From: Oxytricha trifallax
Lineage: Eukaryota; Ciliophora; Spirotrichea; Sporadotrichida; Oxytrichidae
DNA length: 64,000 nucleotides
Direction of reading: 5' to 3'
Assembly: GCA_000711775.1 (NCBI GenBank)
Contig: ARYC01000266.1
Span: 1 to 64,000 of the forward strand
The position numbers and the translations under genes were made by a program. Below, one piece after another: positions 23,820 through 36,369 of this stretch (the first letter of the stretch is position 1; each line of letters begins with the position of its first letter). The notes under the pieces are model-generated. The model was not told the origin of the DNA. It ran no database searches and worked only from the letters and a program-made list of their open reading frames with translations.

Positions 23820-24474
23820 TATTCTCTTTTTATTGCCTTATTCAATTTAATGTTCTATTTATAAAAAAATACTCTTCCTACATTTCCACATACATATTTA
23901 TATATATATTCATAATTTATTCTTTTTTATTTTTTTTAATCTTTTCACTTATTTATATTATATTAACTTATAAATGTTATTATATTATATTTCATAGTTA
24001 ATGATATTATATAATTTTAAGAGATCTTGTATTTTTTATAAAATTCTTTAAACTATTTTAAAATTATTCAAATAGATGCATTTTTATTTTATTTTTGAAT
24101 TATGTTTTTTTCATTTATACTTTTAAATCTTTGCTATTTTATATTATCTCATATTTTTATATATTTTGTAAAATGTATTAATATTCATGTGATTTTCATG
24201 ATAAATACAGCTGTAATTTATAATATAATATAATATTTAATAACTTAATTATTTTGCATAGCATAATTTACTGGAAATGTATGGCAATTGAGAAATATTG
24301 CCCAAGTTTTCTAGATTGCCTTACATTTTATAGATAAATTAAATTTCTTGATTATTACTTAAAAATTTATATTCAAATTATCTCGTGCTTATCTTAATAA
24401 TACTATTTGTGTTATCATATGCGAGTAAATGATAGTTCATAATATATAAATAGTTCATTGATTTTAATAATAGC
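23820..24474. other. AT-rich DNA without recognised gene
   Basis: Strongly T-rich then A-rich. The hydrophobic plus frame at 23747-24001 reflects composition only. Confidence 0.45.
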
Positions 24475-26051
24475 TTAATAATTAAACTTGTATCGTTAGA
24501 TTAAAATATTATAAAAAAAGAATTGATTTGGGGAAATTGAAAATAAAATAAAGATTATAATTATTTCTAACTGCCACTAATTTGAGAGGATTACAGATAA
24601 AATTAGATCCATTCTACATACCGTTAAGTCTAAAGTGGGAGGATGCTTAAAGAAACTGATTGGTTTCACACATTTATTTTTTTTATTTTTGGCAGATTTG
24701 GCTGGCTAATCTCATATGATTTCACGTGTATTATAGGGCGATATGGCAGTAGATTTAAAGATGATTATACTTTTTATTTAACAGTTAATTAATTATAATC
24801 AGATTTTTAATAATAAATAATAAATATTTTAATTATGACTGAAATTTGGCACCTACCAAATACTACAAAATGAAGATTAGTCATTAAAACTATTGTAGGA
24901 ATATATTTGATTTGGGAAAATAATTAGTAAATTAATAAATAACAATTTAAATTCGTTGCAGTTAACTTTCCTCGAAACCTTGACAAAATGGGACTCGTTT
25001 GATAGAGAATTCAAAATTAGCTGGACTTTACAATTAGAGGTACCCCTCTATCCTCTATGCATCCCCGGAGCGAGATAACTCGACTTTAATTTCAGCAAAA
25101 AATCAACTTAACAAATCATCCAAAATTAAAGTCGAGTTATCTCACTCCGGGATGCGATAGTGGGGTACCTCTACTAATAAAGTCCAGTTTATTTTGAATT
25201 CTCTATAGAACGAGTACTGTAATGCCACGTCTCCATATTTCGCCTCAGTTGAGTATCCCTGTCCTTCTAGGCAAAGTTATTGTTATCTCCAGCTATCATA
25301 ATTACATTTAGTGATTTATGAAATACCTCTTTGATGCTCTATTCTTTGATAATTTTGATTTTGATCCAAAGCTTGTCGTAGATTTTCGTTTCAGTGCTCG
25401 TAGTTTATCAGAAATTACTTTTGGAAAGGCCTTTGGATACAGGAAAGCACTCAAACTCTAAATAGATATAGATCTGCTGAGTATCAAGGTCTTAATACAC
25501 GCTCACGTTTTAAATACGATTCTGTGACTTTTTAAGGTGTTAGATAACTGCCTCAGAGTTTTCAGGAACAAAATTCAAATATGTGGATGTGTCTAAAGTT
25601 CAACATCTAAACTAATAATTAAATAACTTATATTAGTTTTAATGACTAATCTTCATTTTGTAGTATTTGGTAGGTGCCAAATTTCAGTCATAATTAAAAT
25701 ATTTATTATTTATTATTAAAAATCTGATTATAATTAATTAACTGTTAAATAAAAAGTATAATCATCTTTAAATCTACTGCCATATCGCCCTATAATACAC
25801 GTGAAATCATATGAGATTAGCCAGCCAAATCTGCCAAAAATAAAAAAAATAAATGTGTGAAACCAATCAGTTTCTTTAAGCATCCTCCCACTTTAGACTT
25901 AACGGTATGTAGAATGGATCTAATTTTATCTGTAATCCTCTCAAATTAGTGGCAGTTAGAAATAATTATAATCTTTATTTTATTTTCAATTTCCCCAAAT
26001 CAATTCTTTTTTTATAATATTTTAATCTAACGATACAAGTTTAATTATTAA
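24475..26051. mobile_element. Element with 418-bp inverted arms and a nested MITE
   Basis: Arms 24475-24892 and 25634-26051 are near-perfect complements over about 418 bp, containing GAATTGATTTGGGGAAATTG and CTAACTGCCACTAATTTG. Between them lie a truncated M1 hairpin (24892-25222) and about 410 bp of GC-richer unique sequence (25223-25633) that may be a coding remnant. The near-identity of the arms means either a young insertion or arm-to-arm gene conversion, since the nested M1 copy is itself diverged from its sisters. Confidence 0.8.
24892..25222. mobile_element. Palindromic MITE (family M1), right end missing
   Basis: Matches the M1 copies at 4150 and 36598 from TTGTAGGAATATATTTGATT through the central GGTACC hairpin to GAACGAGTACTGTAATG, where similarity stops. 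About 80 bp of the right arm are absent. Confidence 0.75.
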
Positions 26052-27190
26052 AATTTATTAAAATATAATTATACCCTTTTAATTAAAAATAAATTATTTA
26101 AAAATATGTTAAAACTTTTTATCAAAATGTACGTCAGTTTACTCATTATATTTATAATCATTTAAATAATTAAATCTTAGATTACTTACATTATAAAACA
26201 AAATAAAATAACATAATAAGTCAAAGATAATTAATAGCACAATAAGTTTGTAAAACTTAAGTTATTTTTATTGATTTTAATAATAAAATCATTTAAATTT
26301 TCAAATTATTTAATGTTTTAATTCATAGTATATGTATTGCTTCATCATTTCTTAACGCTATTATTATTAATATTTAATGCTTTACAGAAATTAATACTGG
26401 GGATTAAACCAACCAGGAATATTTAATCATTCTTAATGCTATATTAATTAATATCGTCACCTATTTTTTTAATTTTTACCTATTATATTCGCTAGATTTA
26501 TACCTCTCTTATAAAAATTTATTATTTATGCTTCTTTTGATCTGATGTTTATTTTTGTCTAGCTGGTATATAAATCTTATAGTTTTTTCCTATATTGCTA
26601 TTTAATTATCATTGCTGTTAATGAAGTTATATTTGCTTTTTTAATTTTTAAATAAAACATAGTGATAATACAACATGTGCTATATATGTTTTATAACCTA
26701 TTTAATTTAATACTTAATAACATTTATAAAATATTATTATTATACCACTATTTGATATAAAGAAAGTTCTATTAGTTTGCTAAGCCAATTTATTCTATAT
26801 ATTTATTTAAATTATCCTCAATCTTAATTATTTTATCGAAACAATACGATAACCATGGATGTAAAAGGCTTCACAGTAATGTTTTGATCCTCTTTAAAGC
26901 TTAATAATTGTAATACATGCATCTTAGTTGTATTTGTATTTGTGCCTATGCTAAACGAAATCATAACTATCAATTATTATCAAATTCGAAATTATAAAAT
27001 AAATATGAAAGAGTGTCACATTGGCTGCTGTAAGAATGTAATTATAACTAATATAATAGACTTAATACATCAATAATTAAAATTTAATAGTTCATTGATC
27101 TATGAATAAGATTATTTTGTTTACTAAGTAAGCTATCTAATTAAGGATTTATTGATTTATTTTCAATTTATTAAATAATAATAATAATAA
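26052..27190. other. AT-rich DNA without recognised gene
   Basis: AT-rich sequence with no supported feature, ending at an AAT-repeat tract (27174-27191). Confidence 0.45.
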
Positions 27191-28790
27191 TGTGATCACA
27201 TTGAGGTCTTTGGGGACCCCCGATCTTAAAAAGCTATAGAGCTTTATAAGGGACAAGCCCTATTAGTTTTTCGGAGATTCTCTCCTGGTATACTGAGTCT
27301 TCATATTCTGCCTCTTCTTCTTCCTTTTCCTTTGTTTCTGTTTGTCTTTCTCTTTCTTGATCTTCCTTTCTTTCCTCTCTTTTGGTTAATGATTTGAACG
27401 TGGTCTCTTAGGCATTTAAATTTTAATTGGGTATCAAAATGTTTGACATTTATAGAAAATTTCATGTCTTAATGGGAGATTAGTTCTCTACATCTTGAGG
27501 TGATTAGTTAGATTAGGTCACTTTTGAGGAAGTAGGCATGTTTCTGAAGGCATCTTACGTAGATCTCTATCTTGTTTAGGTGGGAAAAATAGTCTGAGCT
27601 GATTGATAAGCAGCATCTTTCATTTGCTGTGACATTTTTGAGGATGTTTATGTTAAAGAGTCTTATGAAGCCTTCTAGTTCAGGTGGGGTTTCCACTGCT
27701 GAGTTGGTCATGGTCTTAATGTGTTCTGATAGCTAGCCCTAGCTCACATTTACCATCTTTATCATCTCATCATTGTCTATGTTTTGGTAAATTGCTGTTA
27801 TTGCTTCTGAGAACCTTTTTGTGACTTTGAAGTGTCCACTATTAATTTTTGTAATCCAAATAGAAATACAGGACTCTCTGGTGTCAAATCTGTTTTGAAG
27901 TTGTGCTTTGGTTATGGACTGCATGTCCGTTTATATTTAATATTAATTATATTAATATGTAATCTCTTTATTATTAAGATCCATATTTAGTACTAAACCT
28001 TAATTTAATGATTAAGATTAATTTCCTATTTAGTACTAAATTTCTTCTGTGACGTATTTGACGTCATTGGTTTATTAGACTGGGTGCGTCATGGAGTGAT
28101 TTATTGATTTTCTTTCTTCTTGAATGTCTGACTCTATATAGTAGGTATGTTGATTAGAGTCGTCAATGTAAGAACTGTCGTTTGAGTTGTCGTCATATCT
28201 TTGTTTTTCCTCCACGGAACTCCAGTCTTCCTCGTTATCTGTATAGATTATCTTTTTTGTGATAATTTATCTATTGTTTATTGTGTGGATGCTATCTTCA
28301 TCTACTACATATTATTTGTTACTATCTAGCTCTGAATAGGTATCTTCTGCCTTCTCGACATGGTCGAGTGGCAGGGGGTGGTTGTTCAGGGTTAGTTGTA
28401 TAAAATCTTTCGAGGTATTAATGAAGTTTTGTTGGGGTATGTTGGGGTTTTATAAATTTGTTATTAATTGAAGCAAGTCTCAACATTTGGAATAGTTGTT
28501 GAGTTCACAGTTGTATTATCTCGGTGTTGTTTTCTTTGTCAAACTATATACCAGTTAGGTATATTTGGAATTAGTTGACTATGGAGAAGCATTTTCTTAT
28601 GAGTTTTCTCGCTATGATAGTTAAAATTTCGAGTATGTGGACCCCCCATTTTTGTTGGTTTTGTTTGATGATATCGATTGTGTATAGTGCTAAGTTTTTG
28701 TAGTCATTATTTCGACATCACCTTAGATTAAGTCTCGTTATGTTTTGCTCAGTATACCCATTCTGTGTTTCTTATTTAATAATTTTTATA
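27191..28790 (-). mobile_element. Candidate LINE-like unit (minus strand)
   Basis: Minus-strand coding region followed by a short 3' UTR with a GC hairpin (GGGGTCCCC at 27211-27220) and an (ATT)n-type tail at 27174-27191. The same arrangement is seen in the LINE-like insertion at 11731-12323. No reverse transcriptase domain is present, so this would be an ORF1-only or 5'-truncated copy. Target duplications could not be confirmed because the flanks are low-complexity. Confidence 0.4.
27301..28478 (-). CDS. Unknown ORF with acidic middle and basic tail
   Basis: Open for about 390 codons in ciliate code and closed by TGA at 27301-27303. From the N-terminal side it reads LTLNNHPLPLDHVEKAEDTY, then an acidic Ser/Asp-rich part (NEEDWSSVEEKQRYDDNSND), then MQSITKAQLQNRFDTRESC (ATG at 27924, also a possible start giving 207 aa). 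The tail is very basic (RGKKGRSRKRKTNRNKGKG). Upstream of 28478 a different frame stays open to about 28780 (KWGVHILEILTIIARKLIRK), so there is a slip or a second ORF. The basic tail suits RNA/DNA binding, as in LINE ORF1 proteins. No known domain was recognised. Confidence 0.5.
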
Positions 28791-28799
28791 ATATATTAA

Positions 28800-30330
28800 A
28801 TAATTTTAATTTTAATTAAATTTAAATGTCCAACTTTAGTTCCAATTATTCAATTTTATAACAAAAAAATTATCTTTGAATACAAATCTTGATGATAGAG
28901 TAATGTAAGAAATATTAAAATTACTGTTACAATTATAATATATAATATTTTATTATATATTTCAATATCTTGATATTATTTAAATTATATTTAGCATAGT
29001 ATCAACTGCCTGAACTTATTATTATCTTTTTAATAGTAAAATTAGTATTTATTTTTTACAATAACTGTATATTTTCTCTCACAAGGTGAAATTATCATAT
29101 AAAAGATGAATACAATAATTAAATCATAAATTTCAATTATCTAACGATAAATCTTATTTAAAATGATTATTAATCAATAAAATAATTAGTTGGAAATGAT
29201 AATTGAACTTAAGGATTATCAAAAATGGAATTAAAGAAATTATTTAGTCTATCAATGAGAATTGCCTATATTAATAATATTATATGCAATATATGCTAAT
29301 TAATCTTAATTAAAAAATATTTAAAAATTTGTCAAAAAATCTTTATGCTTGAGTGCTACTTAATCGATAGAAAAAAGTATTCAAAAATAGCTTTTTAAAA
29401 AGAAAAACAATAAATTTGTAATTACTCAAACAATTCAATTAATAGTTCCCCCTTGAGTGAATACAATTAAAAATTTAAATATTTAATTACTTATAATTAG
29501 TAACAACATATTTGGAGATTCATCTGTAATCATCAAAGTTAGACTAATCTCATTAATTAAGTCCTTAATATCTTCGATTTTCATGCTTAATCAATAAAAC
29601 TTCAGACATTATGCTTTTTTATGGCATTCAAAATAACATAAAGATTTTTAGGAAATGCATTTAAATTAACTTGCCCATATTAATTATATTTTTAAAATAG
29701 CTATTGTTCCGAAAAAGCCTTGATAATATATCGTATCTACTATAAAACAATATTTTATTTATTAATAAATTATAAATAGATATCTAAAAGGAAAGCAAGG
29801 AATCAATATTAACCTCTCAGATTTATGTTACTATTATAAAGAGTTTACACATTTTATCTAGTTTAAAAAGAAATTGATAAATAATTTATTATAAAAGTTT
29901 TGTTTAAAATAATCCATGAGTTCGGATGCTTAGGATTAGCTACTATAATATGGGTTTTAATGACATAACTCTTTATTTAATTTGAAATTCTTGACAAATT
30001 AATAGATTAAAAAGATTTATTTTATTTTAATAACCCTGCTATATTAGTTTATATAAATCAGCAATTTATATAATTTAGTGAATTATAATAAGGAAATGCT
30101 TATTAAATTATGGTACTTTAAACTATCAATTTTATTTATGTAATATTTAAACATTTGAACTATAGTTCGAACTGCATTAGACTTTTACCATTTTTATAAT
30201 GTAAAGATAACAAAATAAGCAAAAATATATTTATTTGAATAAATATAAGAATTAATACTATATTGATTGAATTTTAACTTATTTTTTATTTTAAATTAAA
30301 GGCTAAATATGATTGTTATATAAATTATGA
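28800..30330. other. AT-rich DNA without recognised gene
   Basis: Long AT-rich stretch with poly-A/T runs; nothing supported. Confidence 0.45.
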
Positions 30331-30780
30331 GAATCAAATCCGCCATATAAATCATGACAAAGAGAAAGGCATCTTAATCACTAATTGGAAAAGGGCAGCT
30401 TTCTCGTAGCTTAATGCGATAACAAGGTGGATTAGCTAGCTACCCAGTTAGTAATCGGGAAATGTGGGAAAAGCTCCTTGGTAAATGGTATGATGAAGTT
30501 TTAGAAATCTTGTAATATCATTTTCTTGGCACTTTAGAGATATATCTATGTTAGATACTTCATTATACTCATTATTGACTGAGAATCGAAAGGTATCATA
30601 GGCAGCTCCCCATTTAAAAATTGTGTCGTGACATCGTTAGCAATACTGAAAGTCTTATATTCATTGATGCTTAATGTCTTACATGCTTCCAGCTATGAAT
30701 AAGATCAAGACAGAGATTAAACTCTTAAATGAAGATATAATTCAGGAAGAAGAACCAGAAAGGCTTGAACAATGATACGA
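30330..30780 (+). other. Coding-like remnant next to SINE-like copy 2
   Basis: GC-richer sequence with short ciliate-code frames such as ILITNWKRAAFSQLNAITRW and MNKIKTEIKLLNEDII, interrupted by TGA. The second resembles GDIKAEIKLLNG at 55.8 kb. No family is assigned. Confidence 0.25.
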
Positions 30781-30834
30781 TGATAATGAGCAGCCAGCTG
30801 ATTCCTAGACTTTGATTAAGTATTGGACGTAGCA

Positions 30835-31525
30835 GTAGTAGATGAGTAATCTCAAAATTAAATTTAACATATTCACTGTTTAATACTAGAATCAAAGCAT
30901 CAATCTTAGTCGTGATGTAGACGTATCTGAAGTGAGTTGACGTGGCAATCAATGACGTCTCAAGTCGTGAAATCTAAAAACTCCGAAAAACCACCTCGCC
31001 TCCATTCCACCTCCCTCTGTTTCCGAGCGTATCCGAGAAAAGAGCCAAGTGCCTAGCAACTTGGAGTATCCCCGCAGGGCTCTCAGAGATCTGCTTCCTG
31101 TAAAAAAGTAAAGAAGGCGCGGTGAAAACTCTTACTAGTCCCACCTCTGTTGAGAATACAGTCTCTGTTCTTTCGCTGTGGTAGCTTCATTAACCAAACC
31201 TGGTGTGGGAGAAAATACCTTTTAGTTGACTTCTCTTGCTTTCATCTTCTCACTGCTGAAGGCTGAGCACCACCTTCATCCTGCTCTCTACCACCTAGGA
31301 AGCTAAACTCAAGCCAAATGACTCATCTAATTCAGGGAAATCTTAGGGACCAGGTCACTCGAAAGTGAATCTTTCAGATTGAACCACACCGACTGGCCCC
31401 TAATGCGGTGAACCCAGCAACCCCCTACCTACCTTCAGCAGGCCGTAGTGTAGTAGAAAGCTCTATTAGAAAGTCCTGAGTGAGATTTGTACCTCACCCA
31501 GCAATTAACTTTCTAATTTAATAAT
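30835..31525 (+). repeat. SINE-like dispersed repeat, copy 2
   Basis: Collinear with the copy at 2538-3249 from GATGAGTAATCTCAAA to CAGCAATTAACTTTCTAATT, including the conserved block AAAACTCCGAAAAACCAC. The flanks ATTAAGTATTGGACGT (30816) and ATTAGTAATGGGCGT (31526) may be a degraded target duplication. Confidence 0.72.
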
Positions 31526-33130
31526 TAGTAATGGGCGTGAAAACTAAGATATGTACGATGCTTTTATCCTTGTCTATTCTTGATTACTTATCGTAAGCAA
31601 GCCTTGAACAACAATAGCAGTGCCAGGTTCAAAAGACTTAGCTCATTCGCAATTCAAGACACACGATAACAATCATTATTAATTGATCAACTAGACTGGT
31701 GCTCGACCAATGAAGTATGACGAGAACCAACCAAAATAAGAAAGAGTAAGAAAATAAGATATATCTTATAATCTTTGTATTTTGGTAAGAATTTTTAGCA
31801 AATCGAAATTCCCAATATTTACTTAAATTTATTTCACATTAATTATTAAATAATAAAATAAAAATTATTATTAAAGATTATGGATTATTTATCAATTTAG
31901 CATTCTTAAATAATAATTTGTAAGATTTACAATAAATAAAAATGAGTGTTATATTGGCTTTAGTCCCCATGAATACTCATAATTCACCGAGCTTAAGTAA
32001 AATAATTGTAGTATATTATGAGTAGTATTTCAATTTTAAATTGGTAAGGAAACTAATATTGCTAAATTTTTAATGCATTGATACTATACTATTGATTGAA
32101 ATTGATGCGTAGCTGGGCCTTAAAGTAAACATCATCATTAATAATTATTAAGAATTTTATCTTTTATCTTTATGCAAATTCTTACATTAAACTTATTTTT
32201 ATTACTAGACATCTTTGAAATCCCAGTTTTAGCTTCCTGTTTGAATAGGCTCTGTTAGATATATTTATGCTTTTATGAAACTCATTACTTTATTAAGCAA
32301 ATTATTTTTCACAAACCTCATTAATTCAAGTTGATTGTGGAGTTATGCTTTGGATATCGTGTGCTTCTATATCAGATGTACCTTACAATCTTTAATGTGC
32401 ATGCATTGTTTAATTTTAATAATTTTTATAAGTGTTATTGCCATCCATAGCTAATATACAGTTATGAATGGAGCTGATGATAATCGCTGCAATATCATAC
32501 AAATTCAGGGTTAATCCATTAAGATTCAAGGAAAGTGTGATTTATCTCATGCTTTTCTTATTATAATATCATGTTGAAGATATTCTAGTAATTTACTATA
32601 TTGTAATTTCTTTTTTACTTTAACACAAGTGATGAGAATAAAAATAATGAAATATTAGGAATTTATTTTACTATATAATGATTAATATAATAAATTATTG
32701 CTAGAGTATTTTAATTCAGATTTTATATCAATATTTTCAAAGTTAACTATTAATTTAATAACTAGACCATACCCCTAGGATTAATGGAAATATATTAATG
32801 CTTCAATGCTTTTGTATTTAATGTGCCTCCTTTTAAATAAAAAAAGCTGATTTCTTATATTTTATATCATTTATAAATTATTAAATTATTGTTATTATTA
32901 TATATTATTTCATAAATTTAAACTCCAATTAATTAATTGACTTATAAAACATTAATTTAAATATTAATTTGGATATATATATTGAAATTCCAACAGTTAC
33001 CTTAAAAGAGATAGAATAAAAGAAAGAATATTAATATAAAATTATTTAAACATATTAATTTAATTATTTATGCTATATTAACTGCTAATTCAATATTGTC
33101 CGTTACTCATGTCCATATACTTTTCAGCTA
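31526..33130. other. AT-rich DNA without recognised gene
   Basis: Slightly GC-richer at 31530-31740, otherwise AT-rich. No convincing frame was seen. Confidence 0.4.
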
Positions 33131-33139
33131 GTTACCAAA

Positions 33140-34020
33140 AGATGTAAAGTTATGTCTGATGTTATTTGGTCAAGCAAATACTTATAAGTTAAGCCTATCT
33201 GGAGCCATCTGCTGAATGAAGTCATATATTTCTTTGGGCTTTTCAGAGTGCTTTCATATATCCGAAAAGAAGAAGTTATCTGTCACGTGATTCTTGAGCA
33301 TGTCGATAAGGTAGCCTTTTTCCCAATAAGAAAAATCTAGTTATTATGGACTGGGTACATGCCAGATCCTTTATGTAATTTATGATTTTGTCAGTTGTTT
33401 CCATTCACCCTTCTCAATTTTATCATAGCTGTGGATTTACAGAAAATATCTTGCAACCTTTTCTTCTGATTCACAAACCACATAATGAGTGTGCCTCTCT
33501 GTTACACCAACTTTATAGGCATCCTTAGAATTTCCTGTTCAGACACAGAATCATATGGTACCCCTTGCTTTATTCTATAAGCTGGATCCATTATTACGAC
33601 TTCATAAAGTTTGTTGTATCTCTCCATTGCGACTTTTGCAATTTTTTCCCACATTTGATAATAGCTTATGTCTACCTCAAATATGACTGGCTCTGTTATT
33701 GTCTTTAAGTGATTTAGTAGACTTTCTGCTAAATTTGTATTAGCAGGTGCCCTTCTATAACTTTCAACTCAACTTTTGCAGGGTCTATAGGAAAATTATG
33801 AGTTTTACTGTCATCTCTAAATTTTGCTATTACTTTGGTTTTGTTCTCTTTAATCTTGCAAGTTTTTTCATGAATCTTATAGTTAAAGACTCTGTCCTTA
33901 ACTACCTCGTAGTATTGGCATGTGCATTTTTTGAGGTTAATTATTTATCTTGCATTTTGAGGGCTTCTTGATGATAATTTAACAAGAGGATTTCCATTAA
34001 AATTTAAGGTATCATGAGTA
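33140..34020 (-). pseudogene. MT-A70-type adenine methyltransferase relic
   Basis: Minus-strand reading gives PVIFEVDISYYQMWEKIAKV, then VVIMDPAYRIKQGVPYDSVS and EQEILRMPIKLVQQRGTLIM with WFVNQKK. This is the catalytic region of the MT-A70 family (consensus DPPW, then PY.T.S..EI..LPI, then G.L.LW..N). The DPPW motif reads DPAY here. Further on, in other frames, come SEKPKEIYDFIQQMAPDRLN, the family's S.KP..YD.I...P.R segment near the C-terminus. Frames change at least twice. MT-A70 enzymes methylate adenine in RNA or DNA, and related proteins make DNA 6mA in ciliates (known). The relic is divergent from the small gene at 35.3 kb. Confidence 0.72.
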
Positions 34021-35200
34021 GTTGACGTTTCATTATAGTTGCACAAATATTTTGCGGTATGCTGACCTTCTATAGCTCCATCTTCTTAGGCATATTAGTT
34101 CAATTATAATTTTTTGTACAGTAATTCTTGCACACTATAAATTCCTGAAGTTGTTTTTTATTTGAAATTTGGATTAAGTAGAAACTTATGAGAGTCAAAT
34201 TTTTAGTAAAACTTAGGACAAGAATTTTCAAAAGGGTTTTACGGTTTTTTCCTTGTTTATCAATGTGCTATCGAGCCATCTTGATATTTTAAATTTATAA
34301 AGATATATACTCAGTAACAACTTAATAATTATAATTGATTTAATAAGGTGCAGTTGGCATAATATAATATAATAAATATGTTTATATAGTCTAAGAAATA
34401 TTATGAGCAGATCTATGATAAAAGTTAGTTAAATATGTATTATTTATAAATATTAAATTATCTTTGCTAGTATATTCCTTTAGTATAAAACATTTATTTT
34501 CTTTATACTAATCACAATTTTACTATGGCATATGGTCATATAATCAATTTGCTCCTTTATATTAAATAGGTAAGTAGCAGTTGATTTATAAAGTGCAAGA
34601 ATTATTTATTATTTACGAAGGTTAATGAAAATAATAATTAGCTGTATAACCTTTCTCAAGGTTGAGATTATTTTATTGGTTTTACAATTATAGAAAAAAC
34701 TAGTGAAAACTTAGGAGGGCTAATTTTTTAAAGAGAAACTTAGTTGGCATAAAAAAGAGTTTAGAGTGTAAGTAAAAAAACCATTTTAAGAGAGCTGATG
34801 TTTCTACATAATTATATATAAATTATATAAATTAATTACATTCATAATCTTCAAAGCTTCTATAGGTGAAATTAGCACCCTATATATTTTTAATTGATTA
34901 ATATTAGAATATTAGAATATAAGTATTTTTTCAATTCTTTTAAAAGTATTATTATTAAGTTTAAGCTTTTTCATTTAATACAAACCTATTATAAATTCTG
35001 GCCGGCATATTTATCTCTTACACATGTCGGAATATCAGTTATGTTTACTTATTTATCATGAATCAAAGGTTACAGCAGAAAAGTTTATAAATTTCGATTA
35101 ATGCTTATATAAAATCATATTTATAATTATACCACTTGAAGAGTTAAGACGTTAATACTCATGACATCAGAGAATTCTAAAAATAAATTTATGTCAAAAA
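34021..35200. other. AT-rich DNA between divergent element genes
   Basis: Lies between the methyltransferase relic and the small-protein relic. No coding sequence was recognised; it would hold both promoters. Confidence 0.4.
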
Positions 35201-35269
35201 TGACTGGATAAAATTTTTGCGATTCAACAGTAAGATACTATTATTGACACTCATAAAGGGATACATTAT

Positions 35270-35882
35270 TCCCAAAATGGCCATGTTACCATTTGGTTCA
35301 TCAAAGACAGATGGCTGGCGAGAAGGAGCTTTTATGGTCTAAAGAGGTGGTCCAGCTGAACGTTCCCTACCATGAAGAACTTTCAGTTTATAACATTTTT
35401 AAGCGAATTCAGGAAGACCCATAAATTATGAAATTCATTAATTACTTCCCGGACTATCGAGTGTTACCTGATAATAAATATATCTATGGGGTCTTGGGCA
35501 CCCTCCATACAAACTATCTGACCTCGCTCATAAAGCATGCAAAAAGGCCAAGAAACTTAAGCAATACCTAAGAAGAAGAGAAGGAAAGAATACTTATAAA
35601 GGATGAGGTGTATAGACAACTATAAGAGGAGCCATTTTTTCAAGTAAGACTAATTATATTTAATAATTTATAAATAGAGTAGTGTCTAAGGGCAAAGCAC
35701 TCACAATGCTCAAGCTAAAGCGAAAGCCTCGTCAACAACAAAAAAGAAGCGGGAGTACCATGAGATATCGGCATGTTTTTCTTAATACAAATCTATTATC
35801 GAGAGTAAGAGAGCATTGGGCTCTAAACTCAGAGGCACTATCATGTCTCAAGATTCACAGTCAGAAAAGGTACCCGAAATGA
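35270..35882 (+). pseudogene. TBE-like small basic protein relic with intron
   Basis: Plus-strand reading: VPYHEELSVYNIFKRIQEDP, then YIYGVLGTLHTNYLTSLIKH (the family's signature segment), then ERILIKDEVYRQLQEEPFF. A GTAAGA...TAGAG intron (about 35644-35679) follows. The second exon is highly basic: SKGKALTMLKLKRKPRQQQK. The 53-kb copy has an intron at the matching place and a similar second exon (KRKALAMLQ). One base appears missing just before the donor and another slip lies near 35330, so the copy is probably dead. Confidence 0.65.
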
Positions 35883-35889
35883 TTCCCTG

Positions 35890-36360
35890 GAATGAGCCAC
35901 TATTATTATGTTATTATAAAACCCCTTGATTCATTAATGACTGAAAATAAGGCGTTAAGTACAAACAGATCAAGTTGAATTGCTAAAATAGAAATAATTA
36001 GAATAATATATTGATTAAAGATTATTATCTTATCAGAAATAAAAATTGATTCCAGCAATATGAAAAGCATTAGTAGGATCATTAAACTTTGCACGAAAAC
36101 CATCTTTACCAATTAAATTAATTTTTAATCAATTCTATAATTTTTAGCCAACAAGATAACAATGCTCCATCAATCAACCACTATTTAGTATTTTAATCAT
36201 CATTTTATACTATCTATACCCTTTTTTCAATTTTAAATGAATCAAGGAGATTTAGCTGAGTTCAGTTTTTTCAGCTATTGTTTTTTTTAAATAATATTTA
36301 ATCTTGTTTTTATGCCTGTCTATTATACTTCTAATCGTTTAAGTTTCAATACTCTTGATT
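35890..36360. other. AT-rich spacer within the element
   Basis: Spacer between convergent gene ends. The minus frame at 35906-36112 is hydrophobic and not considered a gene. Confidence 0.4.
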
Positions 36361-36369
36361 GCTTATTTT

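Noticed and set aside
23747-24001. Hydrophobic plus-strand ORF overlapping the M2 right end
   Set aside because: It begins inside a MITE and encodes only low-complexity Phe/Ile/Tyr runs.
28430-28456. Telomere-like GTTGGGGTATGTTGGGGTTTT
   Set aside because: Not an exact G4T4 array, not at an element end, and it falls inside an open reading frame on the minus strand.
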